A stretch of 64,000 nt of DNA from Deltaproteobacteria bacterium (lineage in GTDB: Bacteria > Desulfobacterota > Desulfobulbia > Desulfobulbales > Desulfobulbaceae), in contig JAJRQC010000023.1 of NCBI GenBank assembly GCA_024280455.1, positions 1 to 64,000 of the forward strand. The letters are read 5' to 3'. Position 1 is the stretch's first letter. Each line of letters opens with the position of its first letter. Both the position numbers and the translations under genes were made by a program. Below, in pieces: positions 8,838 through 16,748 of this stretch. The notes below the pieces were generated by a model. The model saw only the letters and a list, made by a program, of their open reading frames with translations, searched no databases and was not told where the DNA came from.

Positions 8838-8992
8838 TGGGGTAGGATGGGCAACGCCCATCAATCATTCATACGCCGGGCCAAACCCACATTCCAATCG
8901 TAAGACTTGGGCATTGCCCATCAACATTGCAACCCATTGCCTTTTTGTTGGGCAGTGCCCGACCCACATGCACATTGGTGGGCATAGCCCAC
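8838..8992. repeat. Cluster of TGGGC...GCCCA palindromes
   Basis: There are four related short palindromes: GATGGGCAACGCCCATC (8846-8862), TTGGGCATTGCCCA, TTGGGCAGTGCCC and GTGGGCATAGCCCAC (ending 8992). They are separated by 30-60 bases. The type is common in intergenic DNA of many Proteobacteria. No gene is supported between the transposase and the RND gene. Confidence 0.7.
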
Positions 8993-9052
8993 AAAAAACA
9001 ACGCGCATGATAATATCATAAGCCTTTGCGATAAAATGAGCGATGAAATCCC

Positions 9053-12000
9053 TTATTTGCTGATTGCCGGCTCCGCCTCCCGGCCATGATCACGGGCCAC
9101 CAGCATGTAAATCGAGGGGATAACAAAAAGAGTCAAAAGGGTACCGATGGTCATGCCGCCGACCAGCACCAGACCAATCGAGTTCCGGGCCGCTGCTCCG
9201 GCTCCGGTTACCAGCGTCAACGGAAAATGACCGGCTACTGTGGCCGTACTGGTCATCAGAATCGGCCGCAGCCTGGTCATGGCGGCCTCTTTGATCGCCG
9301 AGCGTTTATCGAGCCCCTGTTCTTGAAGCTTGTTGGCAAACTCCACCACCAGAATGCCGTTTTTAGAAATTAAGCCGACCAGGGTCACCAGGCCGACCTG
9401 GGAATATATGTTTAAGGTTGTTGTCCAGCCATGGGTCCAGAAGGCAACATTGGGATCCGGCATCTTGAGAAAGGTAAAGATGAGGGCGCCGAACATTGCC
9501 AGCGGCACCGAACCCGCGAGAATGACAAAGGGATCCCGGAAACTGTTGAACTGAGCCGCCAGGACCAGAAAGATAAGGATAAGGGCCAGACCGAAGGTCG
9601 GCAGGAACTGGTTGCCCTCAACCCGTAACTGTCGGGATTCACCGGTATAATCTATCACGTATCCTTTGGGTAGAATTTGAGAGGCTTCATCTTCCAGTAG
9701 ACGCAGGGCCTCATCGAGCGGCCGAACCGCCACCCCGCTGATCATGACCGCATTGAGCTGTTGAAAACGGTTCAAAGACCTGGGCACCGTGGTGTTGCGG
9801 AGGGTGGCCACCGTGCTCAGGGGGATCAGGGTGCCATTCGGTCCGCTGACGTGGATATTTTTTAACTGCGAGGGGTTGAGTCGGTCCATCCGCCGGATCT
9901 GGGGGATAACCTTGTAACTGCGGCCGTCGATGTCAAAGCGGTTGACATAGTTGCCGCCCAGCAGGGAGCCGATATCGGCGCCGACCTGCTGCAGGTTCAG
10001 GCCCAGATCAGCGACCTTGTCCCGGTCAATAATAAACTCGGCCTGGGGTTGATCGATCTTGACGTCAATGATCGGCGGAAAGGCAAACATGCCGCTCTGC
10101 ATGGCCTTTATTTGGATTTGGCGGGCAAAATCGAGCAGCTGCTCCTCACCGGCGGTCGAAGCCAGGATAAATTCCACTGGAAAACTTCCGCCCCCTGGCA
10201 GAGCCGGCGGCAGGACCGGAAACATCCGGATACCGGGAATGGTGTAGAGTTTGCGCTGGACTTCAGGCAGAATCTCAAAGATTGTCCGCTCCCGCTTGTC
10301 CCAGGGTTGGGTAACCATACCGCCGAATCCCGAGGTCGGAAAGGTGATCTGGAAAGTAAATTCGGTCTCGGGTATGCCGAGGAACACCTTGTTGGCGGCA
10401 GCGGCATAGCGGCTGGTCTGGTCAATGGTGGAGTTTGCCGAGGCATCAAGGATGCCGAAAATGACCCCCTGATCTTCGGTAGGGGCAAGTTCCCGGGCCG
10501 ACATTTGAAACATGGGGACGGTCAACAGGCTCAATACAAGCCAGACTATGTACACAGCAGGCCGGGCGTTCAGGGTTTTATCGAGCAGGCGGCCGTAGCT
10601 GTTTCTGATTCGTTTAAACCCGCGGGCAATCCTGCCGGCAAGGCCGTGTTCTTCAATTCCGGGTTTGAGGAGCTTTGCCGACATCATCGGCGACAGGGTC
10701 AGGGCGACAATCCCGGAAATAGTGACCGCACCGGCAAGAGTCAGGGCAAATTCCCGAAAAAGGGCACCGGTGAGCCCTCCCTGCAGACCGATGGGCACAT
10801 AGACCGCGATCAGGGTTATGGTCATGGCGATGATCGGCCCGACCAGCTCGCGTGCGCCCAGCAGGGCGGCGTTAAGCGGTTTCTCACCCAGGCTGATATG
10901 ACGCTCGACGTTTTCGACCACCACAATGGCGTCGTCGACAACCAGGCCCACGGAAAGAACAATCGCCAACAGGGTCAACAGGTTGATGGTAAATCCGAAA
11001 ACCTGCATCAGGAAAACAGCGCCGATGAGCGACATGGGAATGGCAATAACCGGTATGAAGACCGAGCGTATGGAGCCGAGGAACAGAAAAATAACCACCA
11101 CCACTATAATCAGGGTGTCACCCAGGGTTTTCAGCACCTCATGGATGGCATTGTTGATATAGCTTGTGCCGTCGTAGGCGATCCGGCCTTCCATGCCCGA
11201 GGGCAGCCCTTTTTTGATGCTCTCCATTTCGGTGCGCACCCGGTTGATCACATCAATGGAATTGGCGTTGGGCAGGGGCCATATGCCCATGAACACAGCA
11301 GTTTTTCCCGAAAAACGAACCTCGGTGTCATAATCCTCCGCGCCGAGAACTATCTTTGCCACATCCTCAAGCCGGACAATAGCACCATCGTGCCTGCGCA
11401 AAACCAGTTTTTTGAACTCTTCAACACTGTGCAGGTTGGTATCGGCGGTCAGGTTGACCTGGATGAGTCCGCCCTTGGTTTTGCCTAGGGCGGCCAGATA
11501 ATTATTTGCCGCCAGGGCATGGCGGATCCGGGCCGGGCTGATATTAAGGGCGGCCATCCGGCCAGGGTCAAGCCAGATTCGCATGGCAAAGGTACGGGCA
11601 CCGAGGATGTCGGCGCGCTGCACGCCCTCCAGCGCCGACAGGCGTGGCTGGACCACCCGAACCAGATAGTCGGTGATCTCGTTCTGCTGTAAGATATCGG
11701 AGGTGAAACTGAGATAGGCTGAGGCAAATTTGGAATCCGCCGATTCAATATTGATGATCGGCACCTCGGACTCAGGCGGCAAGTCCCGCCGAACCTGATC
11801 AACTTTGGAGCTTATTTCAGAGAGCGCCTTGATGGCGTCGTAATTCAGTTTGAGCCGGACATTGATAGTCGAGCGGCCAAGGGAACTCTGAGATTGGATG
11901 TAGTCAATGCCGTCGGCAGCGGCAATGGCACGTTCCAGGGGGGTGGTAATGAAGCCGCGCACCAGGTCGGCACTGGCGCCGACGTAGACCGTGGTGACGG

Positions 12001-12136
12001 TGACCGAGGCGTTCTCGCTGCGGGGATACTGGCGCACGTTGAGAGAACCGATTGCCTGCAGGCCGGCAATGATGATGACAAAGCTGACGACCAGGGCCAG
12101 GACCGGCCGACGGATAAACAGATCTGTAAATTGCAT
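9053..12136 (-). CDS. RND multidrug efflux pump, HAE1 family
   Basis: A 1027-aa inner-membrane pump of the AcrB/MexB superfamily that exports drugs or lipophilic compounds using the proton gradient. The N-terminus MQFTDLFIRRPVLALVVSFVIII is the usual first transmembrane helix. The first periplasmic domain follows, then helices 2-6 with the proton-relay pair in LSVGLVVDDAIVVVENVERH (about residues 398-417). The C-terminal half repeats the fold. The C-terminus is short after ISKNGILVVEFAN and the last helix. It starts 9 nt after the adaptor gene's stop, giving an adaptor-pump operon on the minus strand with no outer-membrane gene of its own; the TolC at 14342 could serve it. Confidence 0.93.
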   Translation of the reverse strand: MQFTDLFIRRPVLALVVSFVIIIAGLQAIGSLNVRQYPRSENASVTVTTVYVGASADLVRGFITTPLERAIAAADGIDYIQSQSSLGRSTINVRLKLNYDAIKALSEISSKVDQVRRDLPPESEVPIINIESADSKFASAYLSFTSDILQQNEITDYLVRVVQPRLSALEGVQRADILGARTFAMRIWLDPGRMAALNISPARIRHALAANNYLAALGKTKGGLIQVNLTADTNLHSVEEFKKLVLRRHDGAIVRLEDVAKIVLGAEDYDTEVRFSGKTAVFMGIWPLPNANSIDVINRVRTEMESIKKGLPSGMEGRIAYDGTSYINNAIHEVLKTLGDTLIIVVVVIFLFLGSIRSVFIPVIAIPMSLIGAVFLMQVFGFTINLLTLLAIVLSVGLVVDDAIVVVENVERHISLGEKPLNAALLGARELVGPIIAMTITLIAVYVPIGLQGGLTGALFREFALTLAGAVTISGIVALTLSPMMSAKLLKPGIEEHGLAGRIARGFKRIRNSYGRLLDKTLNARPAVYIVWLVLSLLTVPMFQMSARELAPTEDQGVIFGILDASANSTIDQTSRYAAAANKVFLGIPETEFTFQITFPTSGFGGMVTQPWDKRERTIFEILPEVQRKLYTIPGIRMFPVLPPALPGGGSFPVEFILASTAGEEQLLDFARQIQIKAMQSGMFAFPPIIDVKIDQPQAEFIIDRDKVADLGLNLQQVGADIGSLLGGNYVNRFDIDGRSYKVIPQIRRMDRLNPSQLKNIHVSGPNGTLIPLSTVATLRNTTVPRSLNRFQQLNAVMISGVAVRPLDEALRLLEDEASQILPKGYVIDYTGESRQLRVEGNQFLPTFGLALILIFLVLAAQFNSFRDPFVILAGSVPLAMFGALIFTFLKMPDPNVAFWTHGWTTTLNIYSQVGLVTLVGLISKNGILVVEFANKLQEQGLDKRSAIKEAAMTRLRPILMTSTATVAGHFPLTLVTGAGAAARNSIGLVLVGGMTIGTLLTLFVIPSIYMLVARDHGREAEPAISK

Positions 12137-12145
12137 GGTCGAGGA

Positions 12146-13276
12146 TTATCTATTTTCGAGTTCAGGTTTCAGCTTGAACTCCGGAGCAAGCCTGTTGTCG
12201 ACAATGGCCTGCTGGCCGTTGCGGAATTTAAAAACGCCGGTCGTGACAATGGTTTCTCCCTCGCTTAGGCCCGTGGTCACCGTGACAAAATCTCCCCGCG
12301 TTACCCCGGTCCGAATAACCTGCTTGCGAAGAACACGACCGGGTTTGCCGGTCTTTTTATCTGTTTTTTCGTCAACCACAAATATTGAATCACCGTACGG
12401 AGCGTACAGTACTGCCGTGGCCGGGACGATAAGGACTTGGTTTTTTTCCGGCAGCAGGACCGCGACCTTGACGAACATACCGGGCCTGAGCCGTTCGTCA
12501 ACGTTGTCCACTGTTGCCTGGATCTTAATGTTGCGGGTGGCGGGATCAACCCCGGGATTCATAGCGGTAAGTGTGCCGGTCAGGATTTCTCCGGGTAGCA
12601 CATCGGTCGTTACCCGGACCGTAAGGCCCTGCTTGAGATGGACCAGATCCTGCTGCGGCAGGGAGAAGTCGACAAAAATAGGATTAAGTGCCTGCAGATC
12701 AACAACAGGATCTCCTGAGCTGAGAATCTGACCAAGATTGACCCGGCGGATACCGAGCCGACCGGAGAAGGGGGCGCGGATTGTTTTTTTATCGATAACG
12801 GTACGGATTTCATCAGCTTTGGCCAGTACTTCTTTATACTTGGCCTCAGTGGTATCCAGACCGGAACGGGACATGCTCTTTTTGGTTACCAGATCGCGGG
12901 CCCGGTCACGGTTGATCCTGGCCAGGGCCACCGCTGTTTCAGCAGAACTGAGCCGGGCCAGCTCGGAGGCAGTATCAAATCGAACAAGCAGGTCCCCCTT
13001 TTGGACGCTTGTGCCGGCCGTAAAGGCTATTTCAACGACTTTGCCCGGCAGTTCTGCAGCTATGGTCACCCCCTGGACCGCGGAGAGTGAACCGACCGTG
13101 GTCAGGTAGGTCTGCCAGGTTTCGGCCTGCACCTTTGCGGTGGTGACAATTGCCGGCGGCGGGGTCTTCTGCTTGCCTGCAGCTATCATCTGTCTGATCT
13201 GTAAAACCTTAACTCCGGCGACAGTTCCAATGACCAACAGCAGGCCAAGGATTGTAAGAATGATGCGTTTTGTCAT
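12146..13276 (-). CDS. RND efflux periplasmic adaptor (membrane fusion protein)
   Basis: A 376-aa adaptor linking the RND pump to the outer-membrane channel. It has an N-terminal signal anchor (about residues 1-25). The lipoyl half-motif GVTIAAELPGKVVEIAFTAG is followed by a coiled-coil hairpin, the second lipoyl half IRAPFSGRLGIRRVNLGQ at about residue 151, then the beta-barrel and membrane-proximal domains. The tail is charged (PELENR). It is immediately upstream of the pump gene. No regulator gene is adjacent; 200 nt further upstream lie two family-1 repeat copies. Confidence 0.92.
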   Translation of the reverse strand: MTKRIILTILGLLLVIGTVAGVKVLQIRQMIAAGKQKTPPPAIVTTAKVQAETWQTYLTTVGSLSAVQGVTIAAELPGKVVEIAFTAGTSVQKGDLLVRFDTASELARLSSAETAVALARINRDRARDLVTKKSMSRSGLDTTEAKYKEVLAKADEIRTVIDKKTIRAPFSGRLGIRRVNLGQILSSGDPVVDLQALNPIFVDFSLPQQDLVHLKQGLTVRVTTDVLPGEILTGTLTAMNPGVDPATRNIKIQATVDNVDERLRPGMFVKVAVLLPEKNQVLIVPATAVLYAPYGDSIFVVDEKTDKKTGKPGRVLRKQVIRTGVTRGDFVTVTTGLSEGETIVTTGVFKFRNGQQAIVDNRLAPEFKLKPELENR

Positions 13277-13480
13277 GAAAAGATACGAATAAAAGAGGAA
13301 TGAGTTTGTTGAAAATTTGATTTTCTACAATCACCAGCCAAAAGCAAGGGGTACCGTTGCTGAAGATTTGAAGGCTTTACGAATCCAACGAATTATGATG
13401 AATTCTCTGGGTGCTCTAATTCGCTGAACAAACGATGGTCTCTCTGATTTATGAAAAGCTGAGTTCTGTACGTAATCAGA
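13277..13480. other. Upstream region of the minus-strand efflux operon
   Basis: About 200 bases with no recognisable gene, presumably carrying the promoter of the adaptor/pump operon. I see no clear -35/-10 pair or operator. Confidence 0.35.
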
Positions 13481-13676
13481 ATAAACCAGCATGGCTGAAC
13501 CATATTATACAGGTCACAGCCACAACCAACCATGAAAATAGCCTAAAAGTTCCATCTTCATGGGCTATTTTCAGATAAACCAGCATGGCTGGACCAGATT
13601 TTTAACGTCACAGCCACAACCAAGGATGAAAATAGCCTGATGCGGTATCACTTCGTGGGCGATTTTCGGATAAAAA
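13481..13676 (+). repeat. Intergenic repeat family 1, copies B1 and B2 in tandem
   Basis: Two head-to-tail units of about 95-100 bp. B1 (13481-13573) has diverged (GGCTGAACC for GGCTGGACC). B2 (13574-13676) is close to the family consensus, including CCAGCATGGCTGGACCAG, the CACAGCCACAACCAAGGATG block and the hairpin ending in CGATTTTCGGATAAA. They lie between the two divergent efflux operons. Confidence 0.85.
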
Positions 13677-13754
13677 AGTAGCTGAATCAGTACAGGCCGA
13701 TGGTTTAAAAGTCAACGGCTTTCCAGTTTTGTTGCAGGTGATTTTTTCTAACGA

Positions 13755-13847
13755 TTATCCAGCAGGATCAGACATGGTATCCGGGCTGCCGGCATAAAAA
13801 AATCTGCAGATATTCTTTACTTTGGGGTAACACACTTGCTCGGTCAT
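13755..13847 (-). CDS. Candidate 30-aa Cys-containing peptide, or broken small gene
   Basis: ATG 13847 is preceded by a very good ribosome site (CAGGAGGATGAC). The frame gives 30 codons with two Cys and ends at TAA 13757-13755. Beyond that TAA the same frame stays open for about 50 more codons with two more Cys before it runs into repeat B2. This could be a genuine tiny peptide or a longer small protein cut by a stop mutation. I do not recognise it. Confidence 0.3.
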   Translation of the reverse strand: MTEQVCYPKVKNICRFFYAGSPDTMSDPAG

Positions 13848-14140
13848 GTCATCCTCCTGTATTTGTGCTGACAGCGCCGGGAGGTTTCTTGTTATCGATC
13901 AAGATGCTTCGGAAAGAATAGAGGACGTATAAAGCACTGAAATGAAGGAAAAGAAAACTTTTTTCTAAAGAAAAATAGAAGGGCAGGCAAAGTGATTGTC
14001 AAACAGCCGTGCAGGCAGGCGGAGATAGTGATGTGGCTCCATGCCTGCGTTGCGGAGACTGAGGCCCTGGTCATCATCCGTAGTACTTTTCAGAACAACT
14101 CAAGACCGTATGGCCGAGTTTTTGTCAGCTCTCTTTCCGG

Positions 14141-14185
14141 TTGACTTTTATATTTACCGTGTTACTGTCAAATAAACGTTTGTTT
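14141..14185 (+). promoter_or_regulatory. Candidate sigma-70 promoter and palindromic operator of the efflux operon
   Basis: TTGACT (14141-14146) and TACTGT, about 16 nt apart, resemble a sigma-70 promoter. Just downstream the near-perfect palindrome AAATAAACGTTTGTTT (14170-14185) has the shape of a TetR-type operator overlapping the transcription start. The TolC gene starts about 155 nt further on. No regulator gene is next to it, so this is inference. Confidence 0.35.
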
Positions 14186-14220
14186 AGCTTTTTTTTAATT
14201 GTCATTTGCGCAATGAATAG

Positions 14221-14324
14221 TGATGGACTCGAAAAAGGTAAAATCGCCATTTGCACTGTACGGAAATACTGCAAGTTACAACCTTTCCGCCGTCAGTGGC
14301 GAGGCTTTTTACGACACCGACAAT
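14221..14324 (+). repeat. Intergenic repeat family 2 (TGATGGACTCG), copy a
   Basis: It begins with TGATGGACTCG, passes through CGCCATTTGCACTGTACGG and CCTTTCCGCCGTCAGTGGCG, and ends with TACGACACCGACAAT. Related copies lie at 46916-47037 (same strand) and 35224-35304 (opposite strand). Here it forms part of the leader of the TolC gene. Confidence 0.8.
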
Positions 14325-14341
14325 TGGATCGAGAAAGGATA

Positions 14342-15673
14342 ATGGACTTATTTAAAAAAATTCAGCCCCTGGTGGTTGTTCTTCAATTGCTTTGTACGGT
14401 TACAGCGGTGCATGCCCTGTCCCTTGAAGAGTGCGTCCAGCTGGCTCTGAAGAATAATCCGGATCTGCAGAAACAGCAGTTGAGTGTGGAGCTGGCTCAT
14501 GAAGATGTTGCTGAACAGAGGTCGGTGAACTTCGGCACGCTCGATATTGTCGGATCGTATACCCATTATAATCTGCCCCGTACCCTGGCTCCGCTTACTC
14601 CGGCCTCTATTGCCTTTGGTGCGGCGGATGTGGCCACGACCCAGGACCTGTTCGGAACCGCTGTGGTGTATGAGGTTCCTCTGTTCACTGGTTTTGCCCA
14701 GACCCGCGCGGTCGAAGCGGCCGACCTGCAGAGTGAAATGGCCGGAGTCATTTTGAAACTGAGCCGCGAACAGCTGATCTATAATGTGCGGACACTTTAT
14801 GTACAGATTCTCTCCCTCCAGGCCCAGGAGAAGGCCCAGGCGTCGTATGTCCTGTCTCTGCAAAGGCTGTACGATGATATAACCCGCGAACTCGCCCTTG
14901 GCAGAAAGGCACGAATCGATCAGCTCAAGGCCGCCGCTGACTTGAAAAATGCCTGGGCCTCAAGGGAACGGATTGGCGGCAATATCAGGATTGCCCGGGC
15001 AGCGCTTGCGGCCCTGCTGGATATTGATCAAATTTCGGAGCTGGAGAAAATCGACCTTTCTACTGAATCAATAGCGGTTGTTCACGAGGACTTTACCGAC
15101 CGGTTTTCAGGGCTGCAGCGTCTGAGGGCGGCTCGGCTTGCCACCGAGAAAAACAGCAAGCTTGTTGAGAAATCCAAAGCCGCTTTGTATCCGCAGCTGC
15201 TCTTCAATACATCCTATGGCTTGAATTTTGGGCCCAATGACAGCGGTAACCGATACAGTGGTGACTGGGAAGACCAGGAGGTCTGGCAGGCTGGCCTGTA
15301 CCTGAAATGGAATATCTTTGATTTCGGCGGCAACAGGGCAAAGGTGGGGAAGGCCAGGGTTCTGGAACGTCAGAGCAGGTATGAGCAGTTAAAAACGGAA
15401 CTGGAGCTCAAACGCGCCCTGAAGGAGGCGGTGACAAAAATAAATACTGCGGTAACCGATTACAACAGCGCCCGGGAAGAATTTGCCATGACCCGCGAGA
15501 CCGAGACCATAGAACAGGTTCGCTTTGAGCAGGGGGCTGCTGATATCAACGATCTCCTCTATGCCAAGGCCCGTAATCAGCTGGCTCTCAGCCGTTTTAC
15601 CGGGGCCGGTTACACCTACAGGACGGCGTGGTTTTATCTCGAATACCTGCTCGAAAACGGAGAAAAAAGATGA
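14342..15673 (+). CDS. TolC-family outer-membrane efflux protein
   Basis: A 443-aa outer-membrane channel component. It starts with a signal peptide (about residues 1-24, ending VTAVHALS), followed by the family motif LSLEECVQLALKNNPDL. Two OEP repeats follow: long helices (EQLIYNVRTLYVQILSLQAQEKA) and beta-strand segments (YPQLLFNTSYG, LYLKWNIFDFGG). I chose ATG 14342 because GAGAAAGGAT lies just upstream and the signal peptide begins there; the frame is open back to 14141 but that part is repeat DNA. The stop overlaps the next ATG (ATGA), so the adaptor is translationally coupled. Confidence 0.92.
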   Translation: MDLFKKIQPLVVVLQLLCTVTAVHALSLEECVQLALKNNPDLQKQQLSVELAHEDVAEQRSVNFGTLDIVGSYTHYNLPRTLAPLTPASIAFGAADVATTQDLFGTAVVYEVPLFTGFAQTRAVEAADLQSEMAGVILKLSREQLIYNVRTLYVQILSLQAQEKAQASYVLSLQRLYDDITRELALGRKARIDQLKAAADLKNAWASRERIGGNIRIARAALAALLDIDQISELEKIDLSTESIAVVHEDFTDRFSGLQRLRAARLATEKNSKLVEKSKAALYPQLLFNTSYGLNFGPNDSGNRYSGDWEDQEVWQAGLYLKWNIFDFGGNRAKVGKARVLERQSRYEQLKTELELKRALKEAVTKINTAVTDYNSAREEFAMTRETETIEQVRFEQGAADINDLLYAKARNQLALSRFTGAGYTYRTAWFYLEYLLENGEKR

Positions 15674-16748
15674 AAAAACTAATTATAATTATTGTGCTCG
15701 TCCTTCTGGTCGTTGCGGGCATTCGACTTGTAAAAATGCGTAAACAGGCCGTGGATGATGCACCTGTGGCCAAACCGGTAACCTATGCGGTTAGAACCGT
15801 TCTTCCCAGGGAGAATACAACGGTTGCCCAAAGCAGAACCTTTCTGGCCCGGCTGGATTCAGTCCGCAGCGCCGGGATTTCCTCAAAACTCTCCGGTCGG
15901 ATTAACGATCTTCAAGTCAGTGAGAGTCAGAGCGTAGAAAAAGGGGAGCTGCTGCTGCAGATCGATGACCAGGAAATCCGTTCCTCCATTGCAGGTCTGG
16001 AGGCAAAGCGTGTCTCGGCCAAAAAAATCGCAGGTATGCAAAAAAACTTCTGGCCAGGGACAAGGCCCTGTTTAAAGCAGGAGGACTTGCCAGGGAGAAA
16101 CTGGAGGCCTCGGAAGTTGCCTTTAGTTCGGCTACGGCAGCAGTTACGGAAATCGAGAAGAACATAGCCGGGCTGAACAACCAGCTTGAATACAGTCAGC
16201 TCCGGGCACCCTTTGACGGCATCATCGGCACGGTATTTTTTCGTCGGGGGGATCTTGCAACGCCCGGCAAAACCCTGCTGACCCTTAACTCCCTGCCCCA
16301 GAAGCTCACCTTCAGCTATATTCCAGGGGCCGCAGACATCCAGCCGGGACAGGAGGTTTGGCAGCAGGGGGGGAAACAAAAACTCGGGAGCGTCACCAAA
16401 CTGTATAACGATGCCCGGGCCGGGCTCTGGGTAGCCGAGGTCGTACTGGATGAACGGGTCAATCAGCCCGTCGGCAGTTACCTGACCATTGAGGTTGTGA
16501 CCAGGATCGGCACCGGCTGTGCCGTCCCGGTCGAGGCCCTGCTCCACAGGCCGCAGGGCACTGGCATTATGGTTTACGATCAGGGACGCTTTCACGAACA
16601 GGCCGTCACCGTTTCTGCCCGGGATGGAGATCTTGCCCTGATCGAGCCCTGCGTCAGTCTGCCTGTGGCCGTGGCCTCCGAGGCCAAACTCAGTCTGCTG
16701 CCGACTGCAGGCACCATTCAGATCATTGCCGGGGACAACCATGAATAA
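15670..16748 (+). pseudogene. RND periplasmic adaptor gene with a one-base frameshift at an A7 tract
   Basis: The reading frame starts at ATG 15670 with a signal anchor (KKLIIIIVLVLLVVAG), the lipoyl half-motif SAGISSKLSGRINDLQVSES and QIDDQEIRSSIAGLEAK. It then loses frame at the run of seven A at 16040-16046. Adding one A (A8) restores QKKLLARDKALFKAGGLARE, the coiled coil, QLRAPFDGIIGTVFFRRG and the rest of an ordinary 360-aa adaptor, ending at TAA 16748. A second A7 run lies 12 bases earlier. The choices are a sequencing or assembly error in a homopolymer, a recent null mutation, or transcriptional slippage. The intact pump and channel around it argue against long decay. It overlaps the pump gene by 8 nt. 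Confidence 0.85.

Noticed and set aside
10049-11488. 479-codon plus-strand open frame
   Set aside because: It is antisense to the RND pump gene, whose protein has clear family motifs; the product here is Gly/Asp/His-rich with no recognisable domain.
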